From positions 1 through 8,439 of the forward strand of contig JANYDV010000076.1 of assembly GCA_025363505.1 (NCBI GenBank): a stretch of 8,439 bases of DNA, written 5' to 3'. How positions within the stretch are numbered: the stretch's first letter is position 1; every line of letters begins with the position of its first letter. Below the pieces are notes generated by a model that made no database searches, was not told the origin of the DNA, and saw only the letters and a list, made by a program, of their open reading frames with translations. The position numbers and the translations under genes were made by a program. Below, one piece after another: positions 1 to 6,808 of the stretch. This DNA comes from Bacteroidota bacterium. GTDB lineage: Bacteria > Bacteroidota > Ignavibacteria > Palsa-1295.

Positions 1-1241
1 CCGGTCGTTGTATCAAAACCAAACTCACGAGCATACTTCCACATCGAATCAATACCAAGCATCAACACGGTTCTATAATAGAACACATCACAAGAGGCTA
101 CAATCGAACGATGAATATCAGTAGCACCGTGAGTTGCATCATCATTAAAAGTGTGATCGCCGAGTGTAAACGAGCCAGGGCAACTGATCGAAAAATTCAG
201 AGGCATCACCTTCGTCTGCATCGCCGCAGCAGCCATCATTAGCTTCCAGGTTGATCCAGGCGGATAACGGGTTTGAGTTGCGCGATTATACAACGGATGC
301 GTTGGGTCGAGCATCACTTCTTGATATTCTGTTTTCGATGTTTTACCGCTAAAAATATCAAGATCAAAATCCGGCTTACTGACCATCGAAAGAATCTCGC
401 CGGTGTTGGGATCGAGTGCAACGACAGCCCCATTCAATCCGGTCATTAATTGTTCGGTGTATTCTTGCAACCCGACATCCATCCCCAGCTGGATACTCTG
501 TCCGTCGTGAGAATTAATGTCGGCATGCCCTTCTTTGAATCGCGCTTGGCGTTGCCCTCGCGCATCAACAGCCACAAACTCATACCCTTTTATGCCGCGC
601 AATTCTCTTTCGTGAAAAGCTTCGAAGCCTGTTGTCCCAATCACGTCACCCGGATGATAATACTCGCTATCGGCAGTTTCATCAAGCGCTTCCAATTTCT
701 TTTCTGAGATCTCTTTGGTATAACCTAATAAATGAGACGCGCGAATAGGAGAAACATACTGTCGTTTCGATTCGAACGACACATCAACACCGGGAAGCTC
801 GTTGTAATGTTCTTCGATAGCCGCTATCAACCGTTGATCAATATCATTCATCACCTTCACAGGCTGGAAGCGATTATAGACACCGGCTTGATTTAATTTA
901 TTAATAATATAACTCGTATCAACATTCAACAATTTTGCCAGGAGCGGCAGAGTCGTCTTCCGATAGGGATTAAAATCTTGAGGGGTAATAATAACCGCAT
1001 ACGCAGGGATGCTCGCGGCGATGATCGCGCCATAACGATCATAGATCGCACCACGCACCGGAATACGTTCGATACGTTTTATCCCTTGTGCGCTTGCCGC
1101 ACCTCGAAGCTCCGCACCTTCGAGTATTTGCAATTGGACAAACCGAGCAATAAAGCCCGCAAACACCAAACCAATAATCACAGCGACAATGCGCCGGCGG
1201 ATTGGTGATGCAAACTCGTGATCTGAGAAAAAATCAAACAT
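1..1241 (-). CDS. mrdA: Penicillin-binding protein 2 (peptidoglycan D,D-transpeptidase), 3' end cut by window edge
   Basis: This is a class B PBP that cross-links peptidoglycan for lateral-wall growth together with RodA/MreBCD. It was read by translating the reverse strand from 1241; the frame stays open for 413 codons to the window edge. Visible parts in order: a short cytoplasmic tail; one membrane anchor at about residues 18-34; the class-B pedestal motif RGAIYDRYG at 63-71 (the usual N of DRNG is Y); a dimerisation region with GTTGFEAFHERELRG; and the transpeptidase domain. The catalytic SxxK box is STWK with Ser330 (codon at 254-252), the same number as the Ser I recall for E. coli PBP2. 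The second motif is SCD, from Ser383. The KTG box would lie beyond position 1. It is transcribed away from the plus-strand operon, and no mreCD gene precedes it. An in-frame TTG at 1247, preceded directly by a stop, is an alternative start. FtsI is less likely, because SCD and the surrounding sequence are PBP2-like. Confidence 0.95.
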   Translation of the reverse strand, partial: MFDFFSDHEFASPIRRRIVAVIIGLVFAGFIARFVQLQILEGAELRGAASAQGIKRIERIPVRGAIYDRYGAIIAASIPAYAVIITPQDFNPYRKTTLPLLAKLLNVDTSYIINKLNQAGVYNRFQPVKVMNDIDQRLIAAIEEHYNELPGVDVSFESKRQYVSPIRASHLLGYTKEISEKKLEALDETADSEYYHPGDVIGTTGFEAFHERELRGIKGYEFVAVDARGQRQARFKEGHADINSHDGQSIQLGMDVGLQEYTEQLMTGLNGAVVALDPNTGEILSMVSKPDFDLDIFSGKTSKTEYQEVMLDPTHPLYNRATQTRYPPGSTWKLMMAAAAMQTKVMPLNFSISCPGSFTLGDHTFNDDATHGATDIHRSIVASCDVFYYRTVLMLGIDSMWKYAREFGFDTTT

Positions 1242-1254
1242 AGACAATCACAAA

Positions 1255-1263
1255 CCCTTCTCT
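1255..1263 (-). promoter_or_regulatory. Possible ribosome binding site for PBP2
   Basis: On the minus strand AGAGAAGGG sits 13 nt before the ATG at 1241, which is rather far, but only 7 nt before an in-frame TTG at 1247-1245. A TGA immediately upstream of that TTG (1250-1248) closes the frame, so the protein must begin at one of these two codons. The difference is two residues. The match to an anti-SD sequence is only partial. Confidence 0.4.
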
Positions 1264-1297
1264 ACTTACTACTCGTTCCGTTTAAGAACATTTATGA

Positions 1298-1306
1298 ACA
1301 AATTTA
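1298..1306 (-). promoter_or_regulatory. Candidate Bacteroidota-type -7 promoter word upstream of PBP2
   Basis: The minus strand reads TAAATTTGT, which fits the Bacteroidota housekeeping -7 consensus TAnnTTTGY exactly. It would place the start of transcription near 1292 and give PBP2 a leader of about 50 nt. A matching -33 TTTG at the usual 19-21 bp spacing is not evident. The nearest candidate is TTGTTG at 1335-1330, where the spacing is slightly too long. In such AT-rich DNA the motif could occur by chance. Confidence 0.3.
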
Positions 1307-1457
1307 ATAAAAATTTATGAGAAACTACTCAACAATATCTTTACCATTTCCAACATCCGACCCCCAATAGACGTAGTGTTACCTTTACTTGGTATATGCG
1401 TATGTCATTAAAAATAACGATTTTTTCTTACTAACAATTTTTATCCGTATTTTCGAG

Positions 1458-1463
1458 TATAAT
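1458..1463 (+). promoter_or_regulatory. Candidate -10 box (TATAAT) of the lipoprotein-led operon
   Basis: A perfect TATAAT ends 13 nt before the ATG at 1477. If used, transcription would begin around 1470 and the mRNA would be nearly leaderless, with about 7 nt before the start codon. That agrees with the lack of any Shine-Dalgarno sequence there. No good -35 TTGACA is seen 16-18 bp upstream. It may instead be chance AT-richness. Confidence 0.35.
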
Positions 1464-1476
1464 ATTCCCCTACACT

Positions 1477-1845
1477 ATGAAATTATTCAGAATACTATCG
1501 CTCGTCATAAGTCTGAGTGCAGTGCTGATGTCTTGCGGAAAGCACGATGATGAGCATTGGATCGAATCGAAGGACGTTGCGATCATTGCCTATAAGTCTG
1601 ACCCCGAAAATGGCAAGCAATACCTCGATGTGATCTATGAGAACCTCACGACCGTCAACATCTCAAAGATCAAGGTGCTATTAGTCGAAACCAAGGGCAC
1701 GAAAGTAGATACCGTCGAACGGATTATCATCCCGGAAAATATTTTCAAACCAAAAGATCGTCACCTCGCTAAACGCCCGATTGGTGCACCTGAAGCAACG
1801 TTTGATAACATTGCGGTTGCGAAAGTCTGGTACGTAAAGGAATAA
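1477..1845 (+). CDS. Small predicted lipoprotein of unknown function
   Basis: This 122-residue protein has a typical type II signal peptide: basic MKLFR, a hydrophobic core at about residues 6-18, and a lipobox ending LMSC with the lipidated cysteine at position 20. The mature part after Cys20 starts GKHDDE. It has no Asp at +2, so in enterobacterial terms it would go to the outer membrane, but sorting rules differ in other phyla. The remaining ~100 residues alternate hydrophobic and polar positions in short stretches, such as YLDVIYEN and ISKIKVLLVET, as in a small beta-sandwich. I do not recognise the family. It is the first gene of the plus-strand run and ends 2 bp before the exonuclease gene. 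The exonuclease SD lies inside its last codons, which suggests coupled translation. Lipoprotein status is well supported; function is unknown. Confidence 0.85.
   Translation: MKLFRILSLVISLSAVLMSCGKHDDEHWIESKDVAIIAYKSDPENGKQYLDVIYENLTTVNISKIKVLLVETKGTKVDTVERIIIPENIFKPKDRHLAKRPIGAPEATFDNIAVAKVWYVKE
1837..1841 (+). promoter_or_regulatory. Ribosome binding site of the exonuclease gene
   Basis: AAGGA lies 6 nt before the ATG at 1848 and is embedded in the last codons of the lipoprotein gene. It is the best Shine-Dalgarno match in the plus-strand operon and supports the chosen start. Confidence 0.6.
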
Positions 1846-1847
1846 CG

Positions 1848-2582
1848 ATGTTGCAAACTTTCGTTTTTGATATCGAAACTGTCCCGTTGCCTTTTGATGA
1901 TTCATTCGATGATGTTCAAAAAGAATATCTTCTTCGTGGCTTGAGCGAAGAAGAAGACATCGAAAAACAAAAACGGTTTGGTGCGCTCAATCCTTTGCTC
2001 GGCAGAGTGGTGTGCATCGGTATTTATATCCCCGAAATATCACGAGGGGTTGCTCTTTCGCTCTCCGACACCGAAGCTGAAGAAACCGTTGAGTATGAAA
2101 ATCATTCAGTAAAGTACAAAACATTTACCGATGAAGGCGCGATGCTTGCTCATTTCTGGCAAGGGTTAGAAGAAGCACGTTACTCATCGTTTGTGTCCTT
2201 CAATGGCAGAAATTTTGATTGTCCATTTCTAATGCTCCGTAGCGCCGTGCTTGGCGTACGCCCAAGTATTAATATGATGGCAGGCACACGATGGTCATTC
2301 CGAATGTCAGGCAAACGATTCGAAGCCGATCATATTGATTTAGCGGATAAACTGGTATTTGGTAATGGCTTTGATAAAAATGGAGCAAGTCGTAAGTTTA
2401 CACTCGATTTCTATACAAAGTCTTTCGGCATTAAATCACCAAAAGGTGAAGGTATTACCGGTTACGAAGTCCCCCATTTCTTTGCTGATGGAAAAATTCG
2501 TGAAATAGCGGAGTATTGTGTTCGCGACGTCGTCGCAACCGCTGAGTTATATGAGAAATGGAATGCCTTGCTACGTTTCTAA
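1848..2582 (+). CDS. PolB-like 3'-5' exonuclease (DnaQ/RNase H-fold, DNA_pol_B_exo2 type)
   Basis: This 244-residue stand-alone protein resembles the proofreading domain of family-B DNA polymerases. It would remove nucleotides from DNA 3' ends using two metal ions. Exo I is FDIET with Asp8 and Glu10. Exo II is in SFNGRNFDCPF, with Asp124 as the likely metal ligand. Exo III is YCVRD with Tyr223 and Asp227. All four expected acidic residues are present. HIDL at 162-165 and the FGIKSPKGEGITG loop at 193-205 also fit the family. No polymerase domain follows. The family is common in Bacteroidota and relatives, but its cellular role is poorly defined; repair or proofreading is an inference. It starts 2 bp after the lipoprotein gene behind a recognisable SD. 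Its TAA overlaps the ATG of the permease gene (TAATG). Confidence 0.9.
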   Translation: MLQTFVFDIETVPLPFDDSFDDVQKEYLLRGLSEEEDIEKQKRFGALNPLLGRVVCIGIYIPEISRGVALSLSDTEAEETVEYENHSVKYKTFTDEGAMLAHFWQGLEEARYSSFVSFNGRNFDCPFLMLRSAVLGVRPSINMMAGTRWSFRMSGKRFEADHIDLADKLVFGNGFDKNGASRKFTLDFYTKSFGIKSPKGEGITGYEVPHFFADGKIREIAEYCVRDVVATAELYEKWNALLRF

Positions 2583-3865
2583 TGTTAGCCTACTTTCGCT
2601 AACTCACTATCCGTTACCCATTTTACATAGCACAACGATTTATTCGTTTCCGTCGCCTAAGCGATCAAGGCGGTGGCTCCTCAAAAAAACGATTCGTTTC
2701 GTTTATTATCGCTATCGCCGTTGGTGCGGTCGCACTTGGCACGGCAACACTCATTATTGCACTTTCCATCTTATCAGGTTTCGAGCAGACGCTCACTAAT
2801 AATGTGATTGGCTATACCGCTCATGCCGAGATTGCATCCTACGGCAACCGCCCGCTTCCCGAATATCCTTCTACAATAAAATATCTCAAAACAAAAGCAC
2901 CGCATATTTCTGTCATGGTGCCATACGTAGAGCAAGATGCCGTTCTGCGGAGTTCAAGCGGTGTGGCAGGGATAATGTTACAAGGGATCCCTGTCGGAGA
3001 TACACTGACGTTGGCATTCAAAAAACTTGTCGCCGGACACAACCCCACCGAACAAGCACCCGACTCACTACCCGAGATTATCCTTTCAAAAGGCGTTGCA
3101 AAAGACTTGCATACCGAAGTCGGCAAAACACTTTCGGTCTTTCGGTTTTTTGAAGGAATGCAGACACGCGATGACCTCTTAAAAAACCTTATGCGATTTC
3201 GTGTTGTCGGCATTTTTGAAACCGGAATGACGGAGTACGACAATGCATTGGCATATACCACGCTTGCAACAGCGCAACACTTTAGAAACTTCAGCCCAAC
3301 TCAAGTCAGCGGATTTCGAATCCTCTTTGATAATGTTGATGATATAAAGCCAATCACCGAGGATATTAAAAAGCATTTACGCTACCCTTATGCTATCTCC
3401 AGTGTTTACGAAATATACCCGACTATCTTTGGTTGGATAGAATTACAAAAAAAACCAATTCCGATTATTCTCGGGCTTATCATTATCGTCGCAGCCTTTA
3501 ATGTTATATCGACATTGCTGATATTAGTAATGGAAAAATCGAGACAAGTAGGGATTCTAAAATCACTTGGTGCAAATGACTCGTCGATCATTACAATGTT
3601 TCTCTCAGAAGGTGCCTATATCGCCATTCTCGGTACGATCTTCGGGAATATTTTAGCATTCGTCCTTTCGTGGTTGCAATTTCATTACCATTTCTTCAAA
3701 CTTCGCGCCGATATATATTTTATGCCGAGCGTACCGATTACGATTCAGTGGCAACACTATTTATTAGTAACCGGCATTGCTCTGGCTATCACAATTAGTG
3801 CCGCACTGATCCCTGCACGTATTGCTACCAAGATCACTCCGATCAAAGCGCTCAAGTTTGGATGA
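2582..3865 (+). CDS. LolC/E-type FtsX permease, with an in-frame stop at codon 7
   Basis: The protein resembles the inner-membrane permease of ABC lipoprotein-releasing systems (LolCDE), which extract lipoproteins for delivery to the outer membrane. The body has a first helix at full-frame residues ~39-67, ending in LSILSGFE. A MacB-like periplasmic domain follows, containing MLQGIPVGDT. Three C-terminal FtsX helices lie at about 292-316, 345-365 and 392-412; the cytoplasmic loop EKSRQVGILKSLGA between the first two is the FtsX signature that contacts the ATPase. The ATG at 2582 (TAATG overlap) is in frame, but TAA at 2600-2602 interrupts it. The next standard start, GTG at 2804, would remove the first helix and give 353 residues instead of about 427. 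Codons 8 onward (LTIRYPFYIAQRF) look like a genuine LolC/E N terminus. The gene is either a pseudogene, mis-sequenced or unusually initiated. No LolD ATPase is in the window, so other FtsX-type exporters remain possible. Confidence 0.85.
2600..2602 (+). other. In-frame TAA near the start of the permease gene
   Basis: From the ATG at 2582 the codons read ATG TTA GCC TAC TTT CGC TAA, and the same frame then runs unbroken to 3865. A single substitution, for example CAA to TAA, would explain it. Between 2603 and 2803 the frame holds no ATG, GTG or TTG, only ATC (2609), ATA (2627) and ATT (2642) as near-cognate starts, none with an SD. Five other genes here end in TAA, so reassignment of TAA is not plausible. 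Confidence 0.85.
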
Positions 3866-4266
3866 TACCAGTTGAAGTTGTTACCGGGTTGCTTGTCCGT
3901 AACGGAAAAGTACTGATGTGCGAGCGCAGAACCGACAAGATCTATCCACTGCATTGGGAATTCCCGGGCGGAAAAGTCGAACAGGATGAATCACTCTTCC
4001 AAGCATTGCAACGTGAACTTCAAGAAGAATTAGAAATTAGTTGTACTGCCGCACGTTTTTTTTTCGATGACGTAATGACCTATTCAAATGGTATAACATA
4101 CCATGTCAGTTTTTTTGTCTGTTCATCTTTTGTCGGAGAACCTGTCAATACTGAATTCAATAGTATTGGTTGGTTTGATATGATTGAACTCAGGAACATA
4201 CTTCATCTCAGTGGCAACAGGCAAATCATCGAGCGGCTGACCCGCGAAGGAATTCCCGTTGAATGA
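3862..4266 (+). CDS. mutT: MutT-type Nudix hydrolase, probable 8-oxo-dGTP diphosphatase
   Basis: This 134-residue enzyme is predicted to hydrolyse oxidised nucleotides such as 8-oxo-dGTP to the monophosphate, keeping them out of DNA. The Nudix box runs from Gly37 to Ile59 (GGKVEQDE ... RELQEELEI) and matches GX5EX7REUXEEXGU, with the metal-binding Glu residues 52, 55 and 56. The one departure is Glu58 where the consensus has Gly, a substitution I recall in other MutT-like proteins. VTGLLVRNGKVLMCERR at the N terminus and WEFPGGK are typical of the 8-oxo-dGTPase branch. The length equals that of classical MutT. The gene overlaps the permease stop and the mutY start by 4 bp each (ATGA), so it is probably translationally coupled to both. 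Its coding sequence carries a run of nine T at 4056-4064. The substrate is inferred from the family and from the neighbouring mutY and ogg genes. Confidence 0.9.
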   Translation: MIPVEVVTGLLVRNGKVLMCERRTDKIYPLHWEFPGGKVEQDESLFQALQRELQEELEISCTAARFFFDDVMTYSNGITYHVSFFVCSSFVGEPVNTEFNSIGWFDMIELRNILHLSGNRQIIERLTREGIPVE

Positions 4267-5189
4267 GAGAGTCGCTGAGAGCACGATTAATTCTTGCACA
4301 AAAAACATTACTCCGATGGCATCGTCGCAATGCCCGCGTGTTTTCTTGGCGCCATACTATTCGCAATCCTTATGAAGTACTCATTTGCGAAACGATGGGG
4401 CAACAAACTCAGGCTTCGAGAATAGAACTATTTCTCAATCGTTTCCTTCAAGTATTCCCCACTGTCGAAATACTTGCCGAGGCAAAACAAAGTGACGTAA
4501 TTCGTGCTTGGCAAGGTTTGGGATATAATCGCCGCGCACTCAATCTTCATAAAGCCGCTCAAACCATTGTCCGCCTCTACGATGCAATAATACCTAATAC
4601 CGAAAAAAATCTTCTCGCTCTACCCGGTGTCGGACCCTACACTGCACGTGCGATCCTCGTATTCGCATTCAAGAAACAAGTCTCGGCGGTGGATGTAAAC
4701 GTGAGTAGAGTATTGACTCGTTTATCAAAAAAAGTAAAAACAACAAGCGAGATACTTGCGACCGAAAAAGTGCAGACGATCAACATCGCTATTCTTCCGA
4801 AGCGAAACAATCGCGAGTGGCACGAAGCACTGATGGATCTCGGGGCGACGATTTGCATTAAGCGAAACCCGAAATGCAGCATCTGCCCGCTCAATACTCT
4901 TTGCCCATCTTCATCACTCGAATCGAAGAAAAGCGCTTCTGCTGTTATTAAAAAGACTTCAACAGAAAAAATATATTTCGGACAACCAAAACGAATTTGG
5001 CGCGGAAGGATTCTTGCATTTATCGCCTCGACAAAGAAAAAAACCTTTGATACTATTTGTGAATTTACAGCAAAAGAATATATGCTTGAACGTTCAGATG
5101 CTTCTTCGATCTGTACAGTAGTCATCAAAGAACTTACTGGTGAAGGTTTCATTACTAAACGAGCAGATGGCTCCTACGAACTTGCTTGA
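4263..5189 (+). CDS. mutY: A/G-specific adenine DNA glycosylase, short form without Nudix-like C-terminal domain
   Basis: MutY removes adenine mispaired with 8-oxoguanine. The catalytic domain is complete: Glu43 in CETMGQQTQA, the helix-hairpin-helix LPGVGPYTA at 120-128 with Tyr126, catalytic Asp144 in SAVDVNVSRV, and a [4Fe-4S] site C198-X6-C205-X2-C208-X5-C214. As I recall, these numbers coincide with those of Geobacillus stearothermophilus MutY. At 308 residues it is about 50 shorter than standard MutY. After residue ~220 there is no Nudix-like 8-oxoG-recognition domain. Instead a Lys/Ser-rich linker leads to WRGRILAFI and a tail, TVVIKELTGEGFITK, that looks like a winged helix, resembling what I recall of the short MutY of actinobacteria. 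It overlaps mutT by 4 bp and ogg by 23 bp. A different HhH-GPD glycosylase is unlikely given QQTQ and Asp144. Confidence 0.92.
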   Translation: MRESLRARLILAQKTLLRWHRRNARVFSWRHTIRNPYEVLICETMGQQTQASRIELFLNRFLQVFPTVEILAEAKQSDVIRAWQGLGYNRRALNLHKAAQTIVRLYDAIIPNTEKNLLALPGVGPYTARAILVFAFKKQVSAVDVNVSRVLTRLSKKVKTTSEILATEKVQTINIAILPKRNNREWHEALMDLGATICIKRNPKCSICPLNTLCPSSSLESKKSASAVIKKTSTEKIYFGQPKRIWRGRILAFIASTKKKTFDTICEFTAKEYMLERSDASSICTVVIKELTGEGFITKRADGSYELA

Positions 5190-5808
5190 GCTTCCTGAAC
5201 CGTGGAAGACGACCTACTCCGAGCGTCGCGAAGCAATTCGCTCGCGACTCAATGACTATGCATCAGTACCAAAAGATGAACATTTTTACGAGTTACTCTA
5301 TTGTATCCTCACGCCGCAATCAAGTGCTCGTAATGCCGACGCCGTAATCACCAAACTCAAGACCGAACGCTTTCGTGAGACCGGTTTCGATCCCACAGAG
5401 ATCCTTCGTAACCCATCGCACTACATTCGATTTCATAACACTAAAGCAAAACGACTTCTCATAATTCGCGATACTTTCGCCGAACTTGAACAGGTGCTCT
5501 ATGCAAGCTATCCAAACAACGGGGCTCTTCGAACTACATTGCGCGAGAAAATAAATGGTATTGGTTTGAAAGAAGCATCCCATTTCCTTCGCAACATCGG
5601 TTTCCGAGAACTTGCTATTCTGGATCGTCACATTCTCAAACATCTGCTTCGGCTCAATATTATTTCAGAAATTCCAAAGTCGCTTACTGATAAATTATAT
5701 TTCTCTATCGAAGAAAATTGGAAAACATACGCTCAGTCGATCAACATTTCTATTGATGAACTCGACCTGCTCTTCTGGAGTATCGAAACAGGTGAGATTC
5801 TGAAATAA
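5167..5808 (+). CDS. ogg: Archaeal-type 8-oxoguanine DNA glycosylase/AP lyase (OGG2)
   Basis: This bifunctional HhH-GPD enzyme would excise 8-oxoguanine paired with C and nick the abasic site. From the ATG at 5167 it is 213 residues, the usual OGG2 length, and it looks full-length. The diagnostic core is GIGLKEASHFLRN with catalytic Lys135, followed by LDRHIL with Asp153. N-terminal YELLYCILTPQSS and C-terminal ELDLLFWSIETGEILK also match the OGG2 subfamily, which is best known from archaea such as Methanocaldococcus jannaschii and Thermotoga. It has no FeS cluster, unlike MutY and endonuclease III. A GTG at 5140 would add nine residues; ATG 5167 is preferred because the family normally starts close to the helix before PEPW. 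Neither start has a strong SD. With the ATG it overlaps mutY by 23 bp, which suggests coupled translation. Confidence 0.92.
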   Translation: MAPTNLLELPEPWKTTYSERREAIRSRLNDYASVPKDEHFYELLYCILTPQSSARNADAVITKLKTERFRETGFDPTEILRNPSHYIRFHNTKAKRLLIIRDTFAELEQVLYASYPNNGALRTTLREKINGIGLKEASHFLRNIGFRELAILDRHILKHLLRLNIISEIPKSLTDKLYFSIEENWKTYAQSINISIDELDLLFWSIETGEILK

Positions 5809-5833
5809 TATTTCTATCGTCGTAAATTTGTAT

Positions 5834-6808
5834 ATGCGAATACTGATTATCCGTGCCGATAGAATCGGTGATATGGTCTTGACACTCCCGATGGCTACTG
5901 CCATCAAACAAGCACGTCCGACCGACCGGGTAATGATTCTGGCTCGTACGTATACCCAACCTCTCGTTTCGCTTTCTCTTGATGTTGATGAAGTATTTTT
6001 ATACGATGACCGCGATTCATTCTCCGCACTAATTAAGCAACTCCGGTCTATCTCCGCAGATGCCGTTCTCATTCCGTCGCCGAGATTTAAATTAGTGCTT
6101 GCAGCATATCTTGCTAAAATCCCACTTCGTATCGGAACGGCATATCGGTGGTACTCGATATTATTTAACCGAACAATTCACGAGCACCGAAAAACAGCCC
6201 AGCGTAACGAAGCGGAGTTTAATCTCCGAATGTTATCGGAGATTGCCATCACCGCCCAACCAAACATTCTTCCCTCGCTTGATATTAACAAACTCCCGCC
6301 CAATCCACTCATCGACAACTATATTGTGCTCCATTGCAGCACCGGCGGCTCGACCGTCTCGTGGTCGGCAGATCATTGGGTGCAACTCGCAAAAAAATTA
6401 TTTGAGCAATATCATTATACCATTATCCTGACCGGAACAGCCGCTGAGAGTGAATTCTTGTTCATTATGAGTGAGCGAATGAAACACTATGGTATAGATG
6501 TTCATATACTTTCACAAGGCGATTTGTTGCAACTCGCTACTGTTCTTTCTCAAGCTAAACTTGTCGTCGCTGCCGGAACAGGACCGGGACATCTGGCGGC
6601 TGCACTTGATGCACCGACCATCGGTATCTTTCCGCTTCGCACGCCAATCTCAAAAGAGCGGTGGGGCTTTCGCGGTAAGAATGCAGTAAGTCTCAGCCCG
6701 ACTTCCCCCCCGAGACCTACGTGCCCGAATTGCGACAACTGCGACTGCACTCAGGCAGTTAGCCCCGAACAAGTGTTTGAGGCAGCAAAGAATTTATTAC
6801 GATGCTAA
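5834..6808 (+). CDS. Glycosyltransferase family 9 (heptosyltransferase-like)
   Basis: GT9 enzymes transfer heptose from ADP-heptose to growing lipopolysaccharide core or similar glycans on the cytoplasmic face of the inner membrane. The 324-residue protein begins MRILIIRADRIGDMVLTLP, the typical acceptor-domain start, with Asp13 at the position of the catalytic Asp of WaaC. The C-terminal Rossmann half carries VVAAGTGPGHLAAALDAPTIGIF (about 244-266), the family's donor-binding segment. A Cys-rich stretch, CPNCDNCDC (297-305), fits the cysteines often seen near GT9 C termini. The start is ATG 5834; a TTG two codons upstream is possible. There is no SD. It follows ogg after 25 bp and overlaps the next gene by 7 bp. 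The acceptor cannot be told from the sequence; an LPS-core or O-antigen-related role is inferred. Confidence 0.9.
   Translation: MRILIIRADRIGDMVLTLPMATAIKQARPTDRVMILARTYTQPLVSLSLDVDEVFLYDDRDSFSALIKQLRSISADAVLIPSPRFKLVLAAYLAKIPLRIGTAYRWYSILFNRTIHEHRKTAQRNEAEFNLRMLSEIAITAQPNILPSLDINKLPPNPLIDNYIVLHCSTGGSTVSWSADHWVQLAKKLFEQYHYTIILTGTAAESEFLFIMSERMKHYGIDVHILSQGDLLQLATVLSQAKLVVAAGTGPGHLAAALDAPTIGIFPLRTPISKERWGFRGKNAVSLSPTSPPRPTCPNCDNCDCTQAVSPEQVFEAAKNLLRC

Larger units (their letters stand above)
1248..1476. promoter_or_regulatory. Divergent intergenic promoter region between PBP2 and the lipoprotein operon
   Basis: This is about 230 bp of AT-rich sequence with no open frame of interest and the only long gap in the window. 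It must carry the promoters for both the minus-strand PBP2 gene and the plus-strand operon. It contains runs such as AAATTTAATAAAAATTT (1301-1317) and a T-rich stretch near 1421-1442. I see no riboswitch-like or tRNA-like fold and no clear operator palindrome. The individual promoter candidates are listed separately. Confidence 0.6.

Noticed and set aside
450..707. Plus-strand open frame of 85 codons, and a similar one at 978-1208
   Set aside because: Both lie opposite the PBP2 gene, whose SxxK and SxD motifs are in the correct frame.
1311..1476. Riboswitch, tRNA or CRISPR in the divergent gap
   Set aside because: I found no cloverleaf, no spaced direct repeats and no strong nested stems; it is simply AT-rich.
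2600..2602. TAA reassigned as a sense codon
   Set aside because: The lipoprotein, exonuclease, ogg, GT9 and DUF3108 genes all end in TAA at sensible positions.
2839..3261. Minus-strand open frame of 140 codons
   Set aside because: Antisense to the permease periplasmic domain; it looks like a shadow frame rich in Ser, Cys and Arg.
3447..3454. A8 run in the permease as a programmed frameshift site
   Set aside because: The frame continues correctly through CAA AAA AAA CCA into the FtsX helices, and neither alternative frame leads to a useful product.
4637..5152. Minus-strand open frame of 171 codons
   Set aside because: It lies wholly opposite the catalytic and FeS parts of mutY, which carry every expected motif; the antisense translation shows no family pattern.
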